Assembly (NCBI RefSeq): GCF_008693185.1
Contig: NZ_VXKN01000001.1
Coordinates: forward strand, 372,001 to 436,000
Source: Acinetobacter qingfengensis
GTDB lineage: Bacteria > Pseudomonadota > Gammaproteobacteria > Pseudomonadales > Moraxellaceae
DNA: 64,000 nucleotides
Reading direction: 5' to 3'
Positions within the stretch are counted from its first letter, which is position 1. Every line of letters begins with the position of its first letter. Both the position numbers and the translations under genes were made by a program. A model generated the notes under the pieces. It saw only the letters and a program-made list of their open reading frames with translations. It ran no database searches and was not told where the DNA came from. Positions 25,972-33,759 of this stretch are shown piece after piece.

Positions 25972-26001
25972 AAAAAAGCTCATCATTTGATGGGCTTTTT
26001 T
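25972..26001 (+). terminator. Rho-independent terminator
   Basis: AAAAAAGC TCATCA TTT GATGGGCTTTTTT forms a near-perfect hairpin immediately after the stop of the 97-residue gene. Confidence 0.8.
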
Positions 26002-26114
26002 GTTGGCTAGAAACGCCAACGAATTCAAAATAGGCATCAGAAAAAAATTGACTGTAATTACTATTAAATATAATGTATTTATTTTGTTTCTTTAATACAA
26101 TGAACTACGTAATT

Positions 26115-26423
26115 ATGAATAAATATCTAAATTTAATTTTTGCAGTAACAACAGTCTCTTTAACAGGTTGTGCTCAAATGGTTCCAGCTCAAGCGACAAA
26201 ACTAAATACTGGTAATTATATGATACAAACTACTTCGAATATATTTGGCTCAAATCAAGCAATGGAAGATAAAGTTAATAAAAAGGCTGAGTTGGTTTGT
26301 GAAGGTAAAGGGTTTAGTGAAGTTGGTAATAATTTGCAAACCCATAGTCAGACGATATATATGTCTCAGGTAGTTACTACAGGAAGCTTTAAAGTGTTAA
26401 ACAAGACAATTAAATGCAACTAG
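26115..26423 (+). CDS. Small lipoprotein
   Basis: A 102-residue protein with a lipoprotein signal peptide. MNKYLNLIFAVTTVSLTGC ends in the lipobox LTGC with Cys19 as the acylated residue, so it should be exported and lipid-anchored. The mature part is small with two further Cys that could form a disulfide. ATG 26115 gives the best signal peptide; the frame is open to 26073. It stands between two terminators. Phage-borne lipoproteins often block superinfection by masking receptors, which is a possibility here. Confidence 0.6.
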   Translation: MNKYLNLIFAVTTVSLTGCAQMVPAQATKLNTGNYMIQTTSNIFGSNQAMEDKVNKKAELVCEGKGFSEVGNNLQTHSQTIYMSQVVTTGSFKVLNKTIKCN

Positions 26424-26442
26424 AAATGTATTAATTAAAATC

Positions 26443-26466
26443 AAAATCCACTTCGGTGGATTTTTT
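26443..26466 (+). terminator. Rho-independent terminator
   Basis: AAATCCACTTCGGTGGATTTTTT, a UUCG-type tetraloop hairpin with T run, follows the lipoprotein gene by 20 bases. Confidence 0.85.
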
Positions 26467-26480
26467 AATGAACTAAATTT

Positions 26481-26576
26481 ATGAACATTGCTACATACAA
26501 AGCCAAAACTAAAAAAGCGCCGTTTGTATCTGAAAAAAATACAGCTGCAAGTTGTGGGACGTGTTTGATTAAGTAG
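26481..26576 (+). CDS. Doubtful very small ORF (31 aa) between two terminators
   Basis: Frame MNIATYKAKTKKAPFVSEKN... to TAG at 26574. No clear ribosome binding site. It is recorded only because it fills the space between two terminators. It may be the remnant of a longer phage gene. Confidence 0.2.
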   Translation: MNIATYKAKTKKAPFVSEKNTAASCGTCLIK

Positions 26577-26597
26577 AGCCTTCGAGCTCTTTTTTTG
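26575..26597 (+). terminator. Short terminator before terminase genes
   Basis: AGAGC CTTCGA GCTCT followed by TTTTTTT. It precedes the terminase small subunit gene by 38 bases. Confidence 0.65.
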
Positions 26598-26634
26598 ACT
26601 ATTTACGTTGACGTACGTTGACAGGTGGATATTT

Positions 26635-27114
26635 ATGGCAGCCCTCAGAAAAGAGGTGAAACTCTTTATTGTACGGTCACTTGCTGTATTTAATACACCA
26701 GAAGAAACAGCAAAGCTCGTCAACGAAGAATACAAGGATTTAAATGTCTCTCGGCAGCAGTGTGAAAGATATGATCCAACCAAAAGAGCGGGGCAAGATC
26801 TAAGCCAGGAGCTGAGAAAAGAGTTTGAAGCCACACGTAAAGATTTTCTGGCCAAACCAGAAACAATCCCAATCGCAAATTTGGCAGTGCGGTTGCAGCG
26901 CTTAGAAAATCAATACCAGAAGCACAGTAAAAACCGGGTAGCTGCTTTAAATATTTTGCGACAAGCTGCTGAGGATGTAGGCGGGAAGTATACAAACAAA
27001 ACTGAGCTTACCGGCGCAGGTGGAGATCCACTCAATCCCGAACCAGTCACCCATGTTGTTGCAACGCCTGAGCAGATAAGGCAGGTGTTAAATGAACTCG
27101 AAGGTAAGTACTAG
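26635..27114 (+). CDS. Terminase small subunit-like protein (DUF2280)
   Basis: A 159-residue protein starting MAALRKEVKLFIVRSLAVFN, with a helix-turn-helix region, then a coiled-coil and a Gly/Pro-rich tail. This matches the DUF2280 phage family that precedes terminase large subunits and probably recognises the packaging site. ATG 26635 has AGGTGG upstream; an in-frame start at 26608 does not. It overlaps the terminase large fragment by 23 bases, the natural arrangement, so this gene itself looks complete. Confidence 0.75.
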   Translation: MAALRKEVKLFIVRSLAVFNTPEETAKLVNEEYKDLNVSRQQCERYDPTKRAGQDLSQELRKEFEATRKDFLAKPETIPIANLAVRLQRLENQYQKHSKNRVAALNILRQAAEDVGGKYTNKTELTGAGGDPLNPEPVTHVVATPEQIRQVLNELEGKY

Positions 27115-27698
27115 CCTGCTTGAAATGCAGTTGGAACGTGAGAAATGCGAGCAAGAACACTTGTTCTTTACACGGCGTTTTTTCATGCCCCGCATGGGCT
27201 TTAAGTTTTCAGTCAATTGGCATCATGAATACATCGCCTGGGCGATTGACGAGGTAATTGCAGGCCGGATTGATAATCTGGTCATAAACGTTCCACCTGG
27301 TAGCGGTAAAGTGGGAAGCACCGGAACTGATCAAGCAAGCCAAGTTATTTATTAACAGGCACAAAGAAAGCAATACCGAAATCGGCAAGCTGCGTTATAT
27401 GGCCATTGAGGATAAGTCCTCAGGTACCACGCTGATCCAGACCATTTCCAGACAAACCACCTTACCGATCCGTGCAATTCAGCGAAGCACTGACAAGCTT
27501 ACGCGGACCATGGATGTGGTGTTTTATGTCGAAGACAAAATGGTCATGCTACCAGCGGAAGCGCCATGGCTACTGAACTACATTGAAGAAATTGAAGGAC
27601 TCACCGCAGACATGACACACGATCATGATGACCAGTGGGACCCGACAATTGACGCAATCAATGACACTGTGGCCAAAAAGCCGACTGTATTTGATTAG
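27092..27698 (+). pseudogene. Terminase large subunit, internal deletion and frameshift
   Basis: The N-terminal frame (27092-27355) has a normal start and reads to the Walker A segment VINVPPGSGK, then runs into unrelated codons and a stop. The C-terminal frame, open from about 27310 and including 27399-27698, has typical terminase nuclease-end features (YVEDKMVMLPAEAPW, then MTHDHDDQWDPTIDAI). A full protein would be roughly 450-500 residues, so most of the ATPase and part of the nuclease are missing between the two halves. The motor cannot work; DNA packaging by this element would need a helper. Confidence 0.85.
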
Positions 27699-27707
27699 AG
27701 GTATTTA

Positions 27708-28202
27708 TGGCAAAAGAAAAAAAGAATGCTGAAGGCACACTCAAAATAATCGTCGCAGATGCTGTCAAAAAAGCGGTCGATGCAATCGGCGATGCAGGGG
27801 CATATACCAATTTTGTGTCAAATATTGGCACATCGAGAGATAAAGCGGCCCATGATCGCATTCCGCTATGCCGATGTAGTGAATGAAGAACCGCAAAGTA
27901 TTCTACAGGAAATTTATGAGGATCTGCTTGATCATGCCGCAGTAAAAAAAGGCACTGCCAGTCTGGTCCATGAATCCAAGATTGATGTGATCAGGACGCC
28001 AAATCTGGTCGATAAAATCAAAGAAGATATGAAGGCAGTTGCTGAGCGTTTTCTAAGCGTGGGTTTACTCAAAAGCCTGAACGGCATGCTGGTACTCGAC
28101 AAGGATGAAGAATACGACTCGAAGACGTATAACTTTGCCGGACTACCTGACTTGATGAGTGAGTTTTCAATTCAAACGGCGGGTGCTGCTGAAATTCCTT
28201 AA
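27708..28202 (+). pseudogene. Phage portal protein (DUF1073-like), internal deletion
   Basis: A normal ATG at 27708 opens a frame (MAKEKKNAEGTLKIIVADAV, then NIGTSRDKAAHD) that stops after about 59 codons. A second frame to 28202 continues with portal C-terminal features (ADVVNEEPQSILQEIYEDLL, IDVIRTPNLVDKIKEDM, YNFAGLPDLMSEFSIQTAGA). The join is near 27855. The portal core between them is gone, and the C-terminal end is also cut at 28200, where the head gene begins. Portal proteins of this family are normally 400-500 residues. Confidence 0.8.
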
Positions 28203-28962
28203 GCGTAAGCGGGGCCGTAAGGCAACCAAGCCAAGATCTGTAAAAGTAAACCGCCGTCTTGAGCTGTACTACACGCGCCAGCTTCTTGTCATTTCAAAAT
28301 ACTGTCAGGATCAGACCAAGGAAATCGTACTACCCACGGTTGGCCAGAATATCGGAGATAGCTGGATTACCGATATCTTTGCCAAACTTCGTGAGAAGCT
28401 GGTGAAGTACACCACACAGGTTTCCCGAACACTGGCAACTAAAGTGGTGCAAGATTCACAAAAAGAAGTGGATGCCCAGATTGCAGAGCATACCAAATCG
28501 ATCATTGGTGTGGATCTCACGCCGTTATATCGGGCTTCTGACATTCAGGATGTTGTGGATACCAGTATTGCGGCAAACGTGGCCCTGATTAAGTCTATTC
28601 CAAATCAGTATGTAGACAAGCTTGAAGCCTTGGTGATGAATGCCTTTCAAACAGGGCAGACCAATGAAGATCTAGCCAAGGCAATTGCCCAATTAGGACA
28701 AAGCACAGATTCACGTGCTCGGCTGATTGCTGCGGATCAGATGGGTAAGGTGAATGGCCAGATCAATAAAGCGCGTCAACTTTCCATGGGTGTTGAAACG
28801 TATGTCTGGCAAACTGCTAAAGATGAACGGGTAAGGAAGGATCATCAGCACAAACAAGGTAAAACTTTTCGTTGGGATGATCCGCCTACAGGTGGACATC
28901 CAGGTGAACCCATTCGATGCCGTTGTACTGCGTTGCCAAATTATGAGGATGTCCTTATTTAA
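28159..28962 (+). CDS. Phage head morphogenesis protein (Mu F/SPP1 gp7-like), start uncertain
   Basis: The frame is open from GTG 28159. The conserved phage head morphogenesis signature is at the C-terminus: YVWQTAKDERVRKDHQHKQG, then GHPGEPIRCRCTALP. The middle is helical. The 5' end overlaps the broken portal gene in another frame, and its true start may be GTG 28183 or lost in the deletion. The C-terminal domain is intact. In a working phage it would be a minor capsid/portal-associated protein. Confidence 0.7.
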   Translation: MSFQFKRRVLLKFLKRKRGRKATKPRSVKVNRRLELYYTRQLLVISKYCQDQTKEIVLPTVGQNIGDSWITDIFAKLREKLVKYTTQVSRTLATKVVQDSQKEVDAQIAEHTKSIIGVDLTPLYRASDIQDVVDTSIAANVALIKSIPNQYVDKLEALVMNAFQTGQTNEDLAKAIAQLGQSTDSRARLIAADQMGKVNGQINKARQLSMGVETYVWQTAKDERVRKDHQHKQGKTFRWDDPPTGGHPGEPIRCRCTALPNYEDVLI

Positions 28963-29037
28963 ATTTTTATTTATTAGTAAGTTATATTAACTTAATATAA
29001 AATATACTAAATTTTAATATTTAAATTGGTAAAAGCT

Positions 29038-29598
29038 ATGGGGAATAATTTTCAATTTTTAGTTAATAAGGTGGGAGCTACTTTGGATGATGCGATTGAA
29101 TTACTAAATCAAGCTTCTATAGACTTTAAATTATTTTGGCAAAGTCGAGACAATGAAGGGTGTTATGTTACAAGCCAAATAGCAATTAAAAATTTTGACT
29201 ATATTATTAATGAAATAGTTAGAGAAAGAGATGCATTATCCTTGAGTGCTAATGCGCAATATGCCCAAGATTATAGGGATATTTTGGATGTACATATAGG
29301 TGAAGTTGATGAAAATATTACACCTCAAGATTTTCAAGATCTTACTATTCAGCCAGGAAATGCTCGAATAAGAGTTGGTAAAATTACTAAACCTATTTCT
29401 TTAAATAAATTGCTTAATAAAATGAAGCATAGAATTCCAAATTGTTTAAATTTTCGTATTGAAAATGGTGATCATATTTTAGTAATAGGAGCTGATGCTT
29501 TTCTAAGGCAACCTGAATGTATAGTTGAATTTAAAGTAGAAAAATTTTGTTCAGAGTCTCAGAAAATTTCTGATTTATTCAAATCAAATGCAAGTTGA
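29038..29598 (+). CDS. Hypothetical AT-rich accessory protein (186 aa)
   Basis: Strongly AT-rich gene inserted between the head morphogenesis gene and the next head fragment. N-terminal helices (LDDAIELLNQASIDFKLFWQ, then AIKNFDYIINEIVRERDALS) look like a helical bundle; the C-terminal part is beta-rich. A terminator follows. Base composition and solitary position mark it as cargo (a moron) rather than a virion gene. No family recognised. Confidence 0.6.
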   Translation: MGNNFQFLVNKVGATLDDAIELLNQASIDFKLFWQSRDNEGCYVTSQIAIKNFDYIINEIVRERDALSLSANAQYAQDYRDILDVHIGEVDENITPQDFQDLTIQPGNARIRVGKITKPISLNKLLNKMKHRIPNCLNFRIENGDHILVIGADAFLRQPECIVEFKVEKFCSESQKISDLFKSNAS

Positions 29599-29685
29599 AA
29601 TTATTTAATATTTCAATTTATCTATTTTTCTTAATGATCGATATTGATATTTTAAAAAATTTAAAATACTAGTCAATTATGTTTG

Positions 29686-29708
29686 AACCACCTTCGGGTG
29701 GTTTTTTT
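29686..29708 (+). terminator. Rho-independent terminator
   Basis: AACCACCTTCGGGTGGTTTTTTT. The same hairpin occurs at 37392-37414. Confidence 0.9.
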
Positions 29709-29721
29709 ATGAGCCCAATTT

Positions 29722-30132
29722 ATGAAAATTATCTATCACATCAAGATTGGTGACTTTGCACCCAGCGAGTCATCCCGCTCATTTACTCAAGAAGGCTATC
29801 TAAAGTGTGTGAATGTACGTTTGGCCAAGGCACCTCAGGTAACCCTATCTGGCGATATTGATACACAAGGAAGAATCAAGATTACACCAGGTGTGATTAT
29901 GAAGTTCGCCTTTAGCGTTTCAATCAGTCTGTACGGTGGTTCCGCATTCATCGAATACTACGAGCTGAGTATGTACTCACACATGGCCCAAGGTTTTGTC
30001 ATGCTAATTTTTGCGGTATTTGGCATGCTTTGTATTGGTATTGTTTATCAAGCCGTGCAGTTAATGAAGGGTAAATCACTCGCTGAAATTGTTCTTGAAG
30101 TCCGGGAAACGTTCAGATCCATCTTTAAGTAA
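29722..30132 (+). CDS. Fusion ORF: head protein start (DUF2213-like) joined to holin-like membrane tail
   Basis: Residues 1-40 (MKIIYHIKIGDFAPSESSRS, then FTQEGYLKCVNVRLAKAPQ) look like the start of a DUF2213-type phage head protein. From about residue 44 the sequence changes (GDIDTQGRIKITPGVI) and then becomes a small membrane protein with hydrophobic helices (AFSVSISLYGG and GFVMLIFAVFGMLCIGIVY) ending in a charged tail, holin-like. The natural start of the holin may be the ATG inside, near 29899. The join removes the rest of the head genes and the whole tail module. Endolysin follows. Confidence 0.6.
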   Translation: MKIIYHIKIGDFAPSESSRSFTQEGYLKCVNVRLAKAPQVTLSGDIDTQGRIKITPGVIMKFAFSVSISLYGGSAFIEYYELSMYSHMAQGFVMLIFAVFGMLCIGIVYQAVQLMKGKSLAEIVLEVRETFRSIFK

Positions 30133-30149
30133 ATACAAATCCATTCCGT

Positions 30150-30174
30150 GCCCACTCTCAGTGGGCTTTTTTTT
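30150..30174 (+). terminator. Rho-independent terminator before endolysin
   Basis: GCCCACT CTC AGTGGGC followed by eight T. It lies between the holin-like frame and the endolysin ATG, so endolysin may need read-through or its own promoter. Confidence 0.85.
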
Positions 30175-30191
30175 ATCTGGAGAAAAGTAAA

Positions 30192-30704
30192 ATGAGTCAA
30201 TTTCCTGAATTAGGCTGGATTGCGGAAGCTCGCAAGCACATTGGTCTGAGAGAAATCAAAGGCCCAAAACATAACTTAACGATCGTGAGTTGGCTGAAAG
30301 CATTGAAGGCGTGGTGGACGGATGATGAAACGCCGTGGTGTGGCACATTTGTCGCGCATTGCTTGCAGATTGCTGGTGTAAAATACCCTAAAAACTGGTT
30401 CCGAGCACTTGCTTATATCGATATCGCGTATGGTACCAAACTTAAAAATCCTGCCTATGGTTGTGTAGCAGTAAAAACCAGACAGGGCGGTGGCCATGTT
30501 TGCTTTGTGGTGGGACGTGATCAAAGAACAGGTAAACTGGTATGTCTGGGAGGGAACCAGTCAGACATGGTTTGCTTTGCGCTTTATGCAGAGTCAGATT
30601 TTGAGGCATTCATGTGGTATGGCCAAACTTCTCAGCCTGCACAGCATCGTTATGATCTGCCTGTGCTTTCTGGTGTGACTGCAATTAAGGTGAGTGAGGT
30701 TTAA
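30192..30704 (+). CDS. Endolysin (TIGR02594 / CHAP-like cysteine peptidase)
   Basis: A 170-residue protein with the TIGR02594 phage lysis family layout: WIAEARKHIGLREIKGP at the start, catalytic Cys in TPWCGTFVAHCL, His in GGGHVCFVVGR and the third polar residue in LGGNQSDMV. It would cleave peptidoglycan peptides at lysis. ATG 30192 has GGAGAAAAG upstream. It appears intact, unlike the packaging genes. Confidence 0.85.
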   Translation: MSQFPELGWIAEARKHIGLREIKGPKHNLTIVSWLKALKAWWTDDETPWCGTFVAHCLQIAGVKYPKNWFRALAYIDIAYGTKLKNPAYGCVAVKTRQGGGHVCFVVGRDQRTGKLVCLGGNQSDMVCFALYAESDFEAFMWYGQTSQPAQHRYDLPVLSGVTAIKVSEV

Positions 30705-30759
30705 CTTCAAGCATGATGTGAGATGGTTATAGCCTCATATCATGTCGAAAAAAAGTCAT

Positions 30760-30823
30760 TTGGTTGACAAAAGTAGGAATTAGCAATAAAAGTTGGTTGA
30801 CAGATATTAAAATTAGCAATAAA
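30760..30823. repeat. Two direct repeats upstream of the 207-residue gene
   Basis: TTGGTTGACA, 8 variable bases, AATTAGCAATAAA occurs at 30760-30790 and again at 30793-30823 (33-base period). Each copy contains TTGACA, a -35-like hexamer. A third shorter TTGAC follows at 30824. They probably form an operator for the downstream regulator-protease pair. Confidence 0.7.
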
Positions 30824-30867
30824 TTGACTTTAACCCAACATTTCACTTTTTATTGCGGATTATTTTT

Positions 30868-31488
30868 ATGGAATGGCGTCATCCTTCTTATTTTGAACCC
30901 CAATTGACTGATGAGGTTATCAGTTTTATTGCTCAACCAATGCTTGATATCTATAACGAAACCATTATGGATCTCAAACATCAATTTGATAATGCTTATA
31001 CACGTGGATGTACTATTTTTGGTCGGACATATGCATGTGTAGTGCATTTAATAATGTCTGGTGAATGTTCAGTACCGATTTTATTAAAGGATGGTACATT
31101 CAAATGTATTTTCCAAATTGGTAGTGCTCGAATCAGATTCTGCAAAGATGATTTTTTAAATCCAAGTAATCAAGGCTTTTCTAAAAAAGCGGATGATTCA
31201 TATTATGAATTATTCCCATCTAATGTAAATGAACCGGTTTATTGGAAGTATATTCTTAATGAACCATCAACTGAGGAAGATGAAGCACTTGTTATCTTTG
31301 CTGGATACAATGCAGAAGACGATGTAGTTGCATACTGGGATTCTAGTAGAATCACTGGCTTGAATCATATCCACTTGATTGAACCTGAAACACCAAAACC
31401 AGTCGACTTAGGTTCACCATTGGTTGAAGATCCTGATATGGACAATCAAAAAGAAGATGACGATGATTCCGAAGCTGTAAACAACTAA
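30868..31488 (+). CDS. Hypothetical protein paired with XRE-ImmA/IrrE gene
   Basis: About 206 residues starting MEWRHPSYFEPQLTDEVISF. The body is alpha/beta with a TRGCTIFGRTYACVVHLIMSG segment, and the last 25 residues are very acidic (DPDMDNQKEDDDDSEAV). It ends where the metallopeptidase frame begins (31488/31489), so the two genes are one transcription unit behind the 33-base repeats. No family recognised. As partner of an ImmA-type protease it may be its substrate, inhibitor or the effector it controls. Confidence 0.6.
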   Translation: MEWRHPSYFEPQLTDEVISFIAQPMLDIYNETIMDLKHQFDNAYTRGCTIFGRTYACVVHLIMSGECSVPILLKDGTFKCIFQIGSARIRFCKDDFLNPSNQGFSKKADDSYYELFPSNVNEPVYWKYILNEPSTEEDEALVIFAGYNAEDDVVAYWDSSRITGLNHIHLIEPETPKPVDLGSPLVEDPDMDNQKEDDDDSEAVNN

Positions 31489-31506
31489 TTGCATGATGAC
31501 TTAGCC

Positions 31507-32598
31507 ATGACAACACAGTTTAATGGCTTGGAACTAAAGCTTCTAAGACAATTCAATGAATTATCATTAGAGGACTTAGGTGGCAAGCTGGACTTAACAC
31601 GTCAATATCTTCATAAAGTTGAGACGGGGCAAACGACACCCAACGATCAATTTATTGATAAAGTGGCGCATTTCTTTAATGTGTCACAGTCTTTTTTTAT
31701 GCAGCTAAAACCTGTTTTACAAGAGGATCAAATACATTTTAGAAGTAACCGTACTTCAAAAGTATCATTTAAGCAGATTGTGATTGCTAGAGGCGAGTAC
31801 ATTAAGCGATTAACTGAGTATCTTGATTCTAAACTACGCTTACCTAAGTATGATATTGAAGCATTTGAAAGCTCTCAAAATTCATCTATTGAATTAATTG
31901 CTGAAAAATGCCGTGAAAAATGGGGATTAGGCTTAGGGCCAATTAGTAATATGGTTAGGCTCTGTGAGACACATGGAATCATAGTGACAACTTTTCCATC
32001 TATTTCAAAAGAAGTTGATGCTCTGTCTCTAGCAACCAAGCGACCTGTATTTGTTCGGAACGAAGCGAAGGAAAGTATTTGTCGACAGCGTTTTGATTTG
32101 GCACATGAACTGGGGCATCTTGTACTTCATGATGGGATAGTGACTGGAGATCGATTAACTGAATCTCAAGCTAATCACTTTGCTTCAGCTTTATTGATTC
32201 CTCAAGTCATGATGCGTACACACTTTCCGACTTGGTACAGAAATGGTCGTTATAACTGGACAAAGCTGGGTGAGTTTAAACAGACTTGGAAAGTGAGTAA
32301 GGCTGCAATCCTTTATCGTGCCAAGCAATTGGGTTTATTAACTCAAGAGCAATATACTAGTGGTGTGATTTACCTGAAAAAAACAGGTGAGGCGATTACA
32401 GAGAAAGAAGATCATTTAATTCCTAAGGAGAAGCCTGAGCTTCTTCAAGCATGTTTTATCATGCTCGCAAAAAAGAAAATTTTTGCAGAAGATATAGCTC
32501 AAGCTTTAGATATGAATGTTAGTTTTCTTGAAAATTTGGTAGGAATAGAGATTCCCAAAAAGCCAAGAACTCCTAAACTAGTAGAAGAAAGCGCCTAA
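31507..32598 (+). CDS. XRE-family regulator fused to ImmA/IrrE metallopeptidase
   Basis: A 363-residue protein. The N-terminal XRE HTH (LRQFNELSLEDLGGKLDLTR, then QYLHKVETGQTTP) is followed by a central linker and a zinc peptidase with HELGH at about residues 200-204 and a downstream Glu in TESQANHFASALLIP. Such proteins cleave a repressor or antitoxin on stress, as ImmA/ImmR and IrrE/DdrO do. The frame also opens with TTG at 31489, immediately after the upstream stop; ATG 31507 lacks a clear ribosome site, so coupling is likely. Confidence 0.85.
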   Translation: MTTQFNGLELKLLRQFNELSLEDLGGKLDLTRQYLHKVETGQTTPNDQFIDKVAHFFNVSQSFFMQLKPVLQEDQIHFRSNRTSKVSFKQIVIARGEYIKRLTEYLDSKLRLPKYDIEAFESSQNSSIELIAEKCREKWGLGLGPISNMVRLCETHGIIVTTFPSISKEVDALSLATKRPVFVRNEAKESICRQRFDLAHELGHLVLHDGIVTGDRLTESQANHFASALLIPQVMMRTHFPTWYRNGRYNWTKLGEFKQTWKVSKAAILYRAKQLGLLTQEQYTSGVIYLKKTGEAITEKEDHLIPKEKPELLQACFIMLAKKKIFAEDIAQALDMNVSFLENLVGIEIPKKPRTPKLVEESA

Positions 32599-32637
32599 TG
32601 GCGCTTTTAGATATTAAAATTTTATAGATTTTTGAAA

Positions 32638-33720
32638 ATGATTACATATAATTCAGCAGGTCACCTTTGTTTATCATACGATAAACAAATTATTATTTTA
32701 GAAAAATGGAATATCAACCCACTAGGTTTTGATGAGCTTGATGATTACATTAATGGAAATTCAGAACTTAAAATATCTTTTTTTGATAGTAAATCAGCTT
32801 TTAATAGCCAAGTAAAAATTAATCCTGATGATTTTCTTGAAATTACTATGATATTACCAAATACATTTAAGGTATATTGCCTCGTTAAAGGTGGATGGTT
32901 GCCTTTAAATTTAGGTTTAAAACACTCTAAAGTTATTGCAGATCGGAATTTCATAAGTGGTTTAATAAATAATTTTCATCAAGGCAAGTTTAAGAAAGAA
33001 GATGAACTTGGATGGTTGAGTGAGCTGCAGAATTTAGATTGGACTATTGATATTACTTTATTTGCAATGGAAGCGAATGAGAAAAAATTTGTAGATTATT
33101 TAACTGTTAGAGAACAACTAGAAGAAGCAAAGCTAAAAATTAGAAAGGCATTACCTAATCTTAAATTACAAGAATATAAGGGTATTACGTTGCATGACTA
33201 TGCGTGGAAGCTAATCAATGATTTAAGAGAATTAATACAAAAAAGGCAAAATTTCTTACTTGAAGCAAATGCTTTAATGCAAAAACCATTTAAAAATAAT
33301 AATCAAATTATTGAAACTTGGTATAAGTTGAAAGAAATATGTGAAAAAAATGAAATTTATCAAAAAGATATAGCATTAATACTTAGTGTTTTACATGTGG
33401 TTTCTTCTGATAATAATAGGTCTTCAATATTTAATAAGGTGCTAAAATTTAGTAGTGGTTTCAATAAGGAAACCGCTTATAATGCATCATTTGATATTAA
33501 TTTACTTGAAATGTTTATTAATTATAGTGTTATTTATAATGATAGTAATTTTATAGCTGTCACTTCTGATAAGAACTTAGCATTAGTGGCGGCGATGTGG
33601 GGGAACTTTAGACATATATATTCAAATGGAAGCGAAACACAATTTAAAGTAACTATCCCTATAGAATTTTTTAAAAATGATGAATTTTTACAGTTGAAGT
33701 TTAAAGAGCTTTTTGGATAG
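32638..33720 (+). CDS. PIN-like domain protein (tentative)
   Basis: A 360-residue AT-rich gene. A PIN-like pattern can be read: VIADRNFISGLINN (first Asp), ITLFAMEANEKKF (Glu), and SFDINLLEMFINYSVIYND with TSDKNLALVAAMW (Asp residues). This order and the D-RN start match PIN nucleases, but spacing is unusually long, with a helical insert between. If correct it would be an RNase effector. It follows the metallopeptidase gene after 39 bases on the same strand, so it may belong to that unit. The family call is pattern-based only. Confidence 0.45.
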   Translation: MITYNSAGHLCLSYDKQIIILEKWNINPLGFDELDDYINGNSELKISFFDSKSAFNSQVKINPDDFLEITMILPNTFKVYCLVKGGWLPLNLGLKHSKVIADRNFISGLINNFHQGKFKKEDELGWLSELQNLDWTIDITLFAMEANEKKFVDYLTVREQLEEAKLKIRKALPNLKLQEYKGITLHDYAWKLINDLRELIQKRQNFLLEANALMQKPFKNNNQIIETWYKLKEICEKNEIYQKDIALILSVLHVVSSDNNRSSIFNKVLKFSSGFNKETAYNASFDINLLEMFINYSVIYNDSNFIAVTSDKNLALVAAMWGNFRHIYSNGSETQFKVTIPIEFFKNDEFLQLKFKELFG

Positions 33721-33759
33721 GTTTTCCATACTGAAAAGCACCTTAAGGTGCTTTTAAAG

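Noticed and set aside
30760..30823. Tandem repeats considered as a mini CRISPR array or replication iterons
   Set aside because: Only two copies, with an 8-base variable core inside the repeat, promoter-like TTGACA in each, and no cas or rep genes; an operator is the simpler reading.
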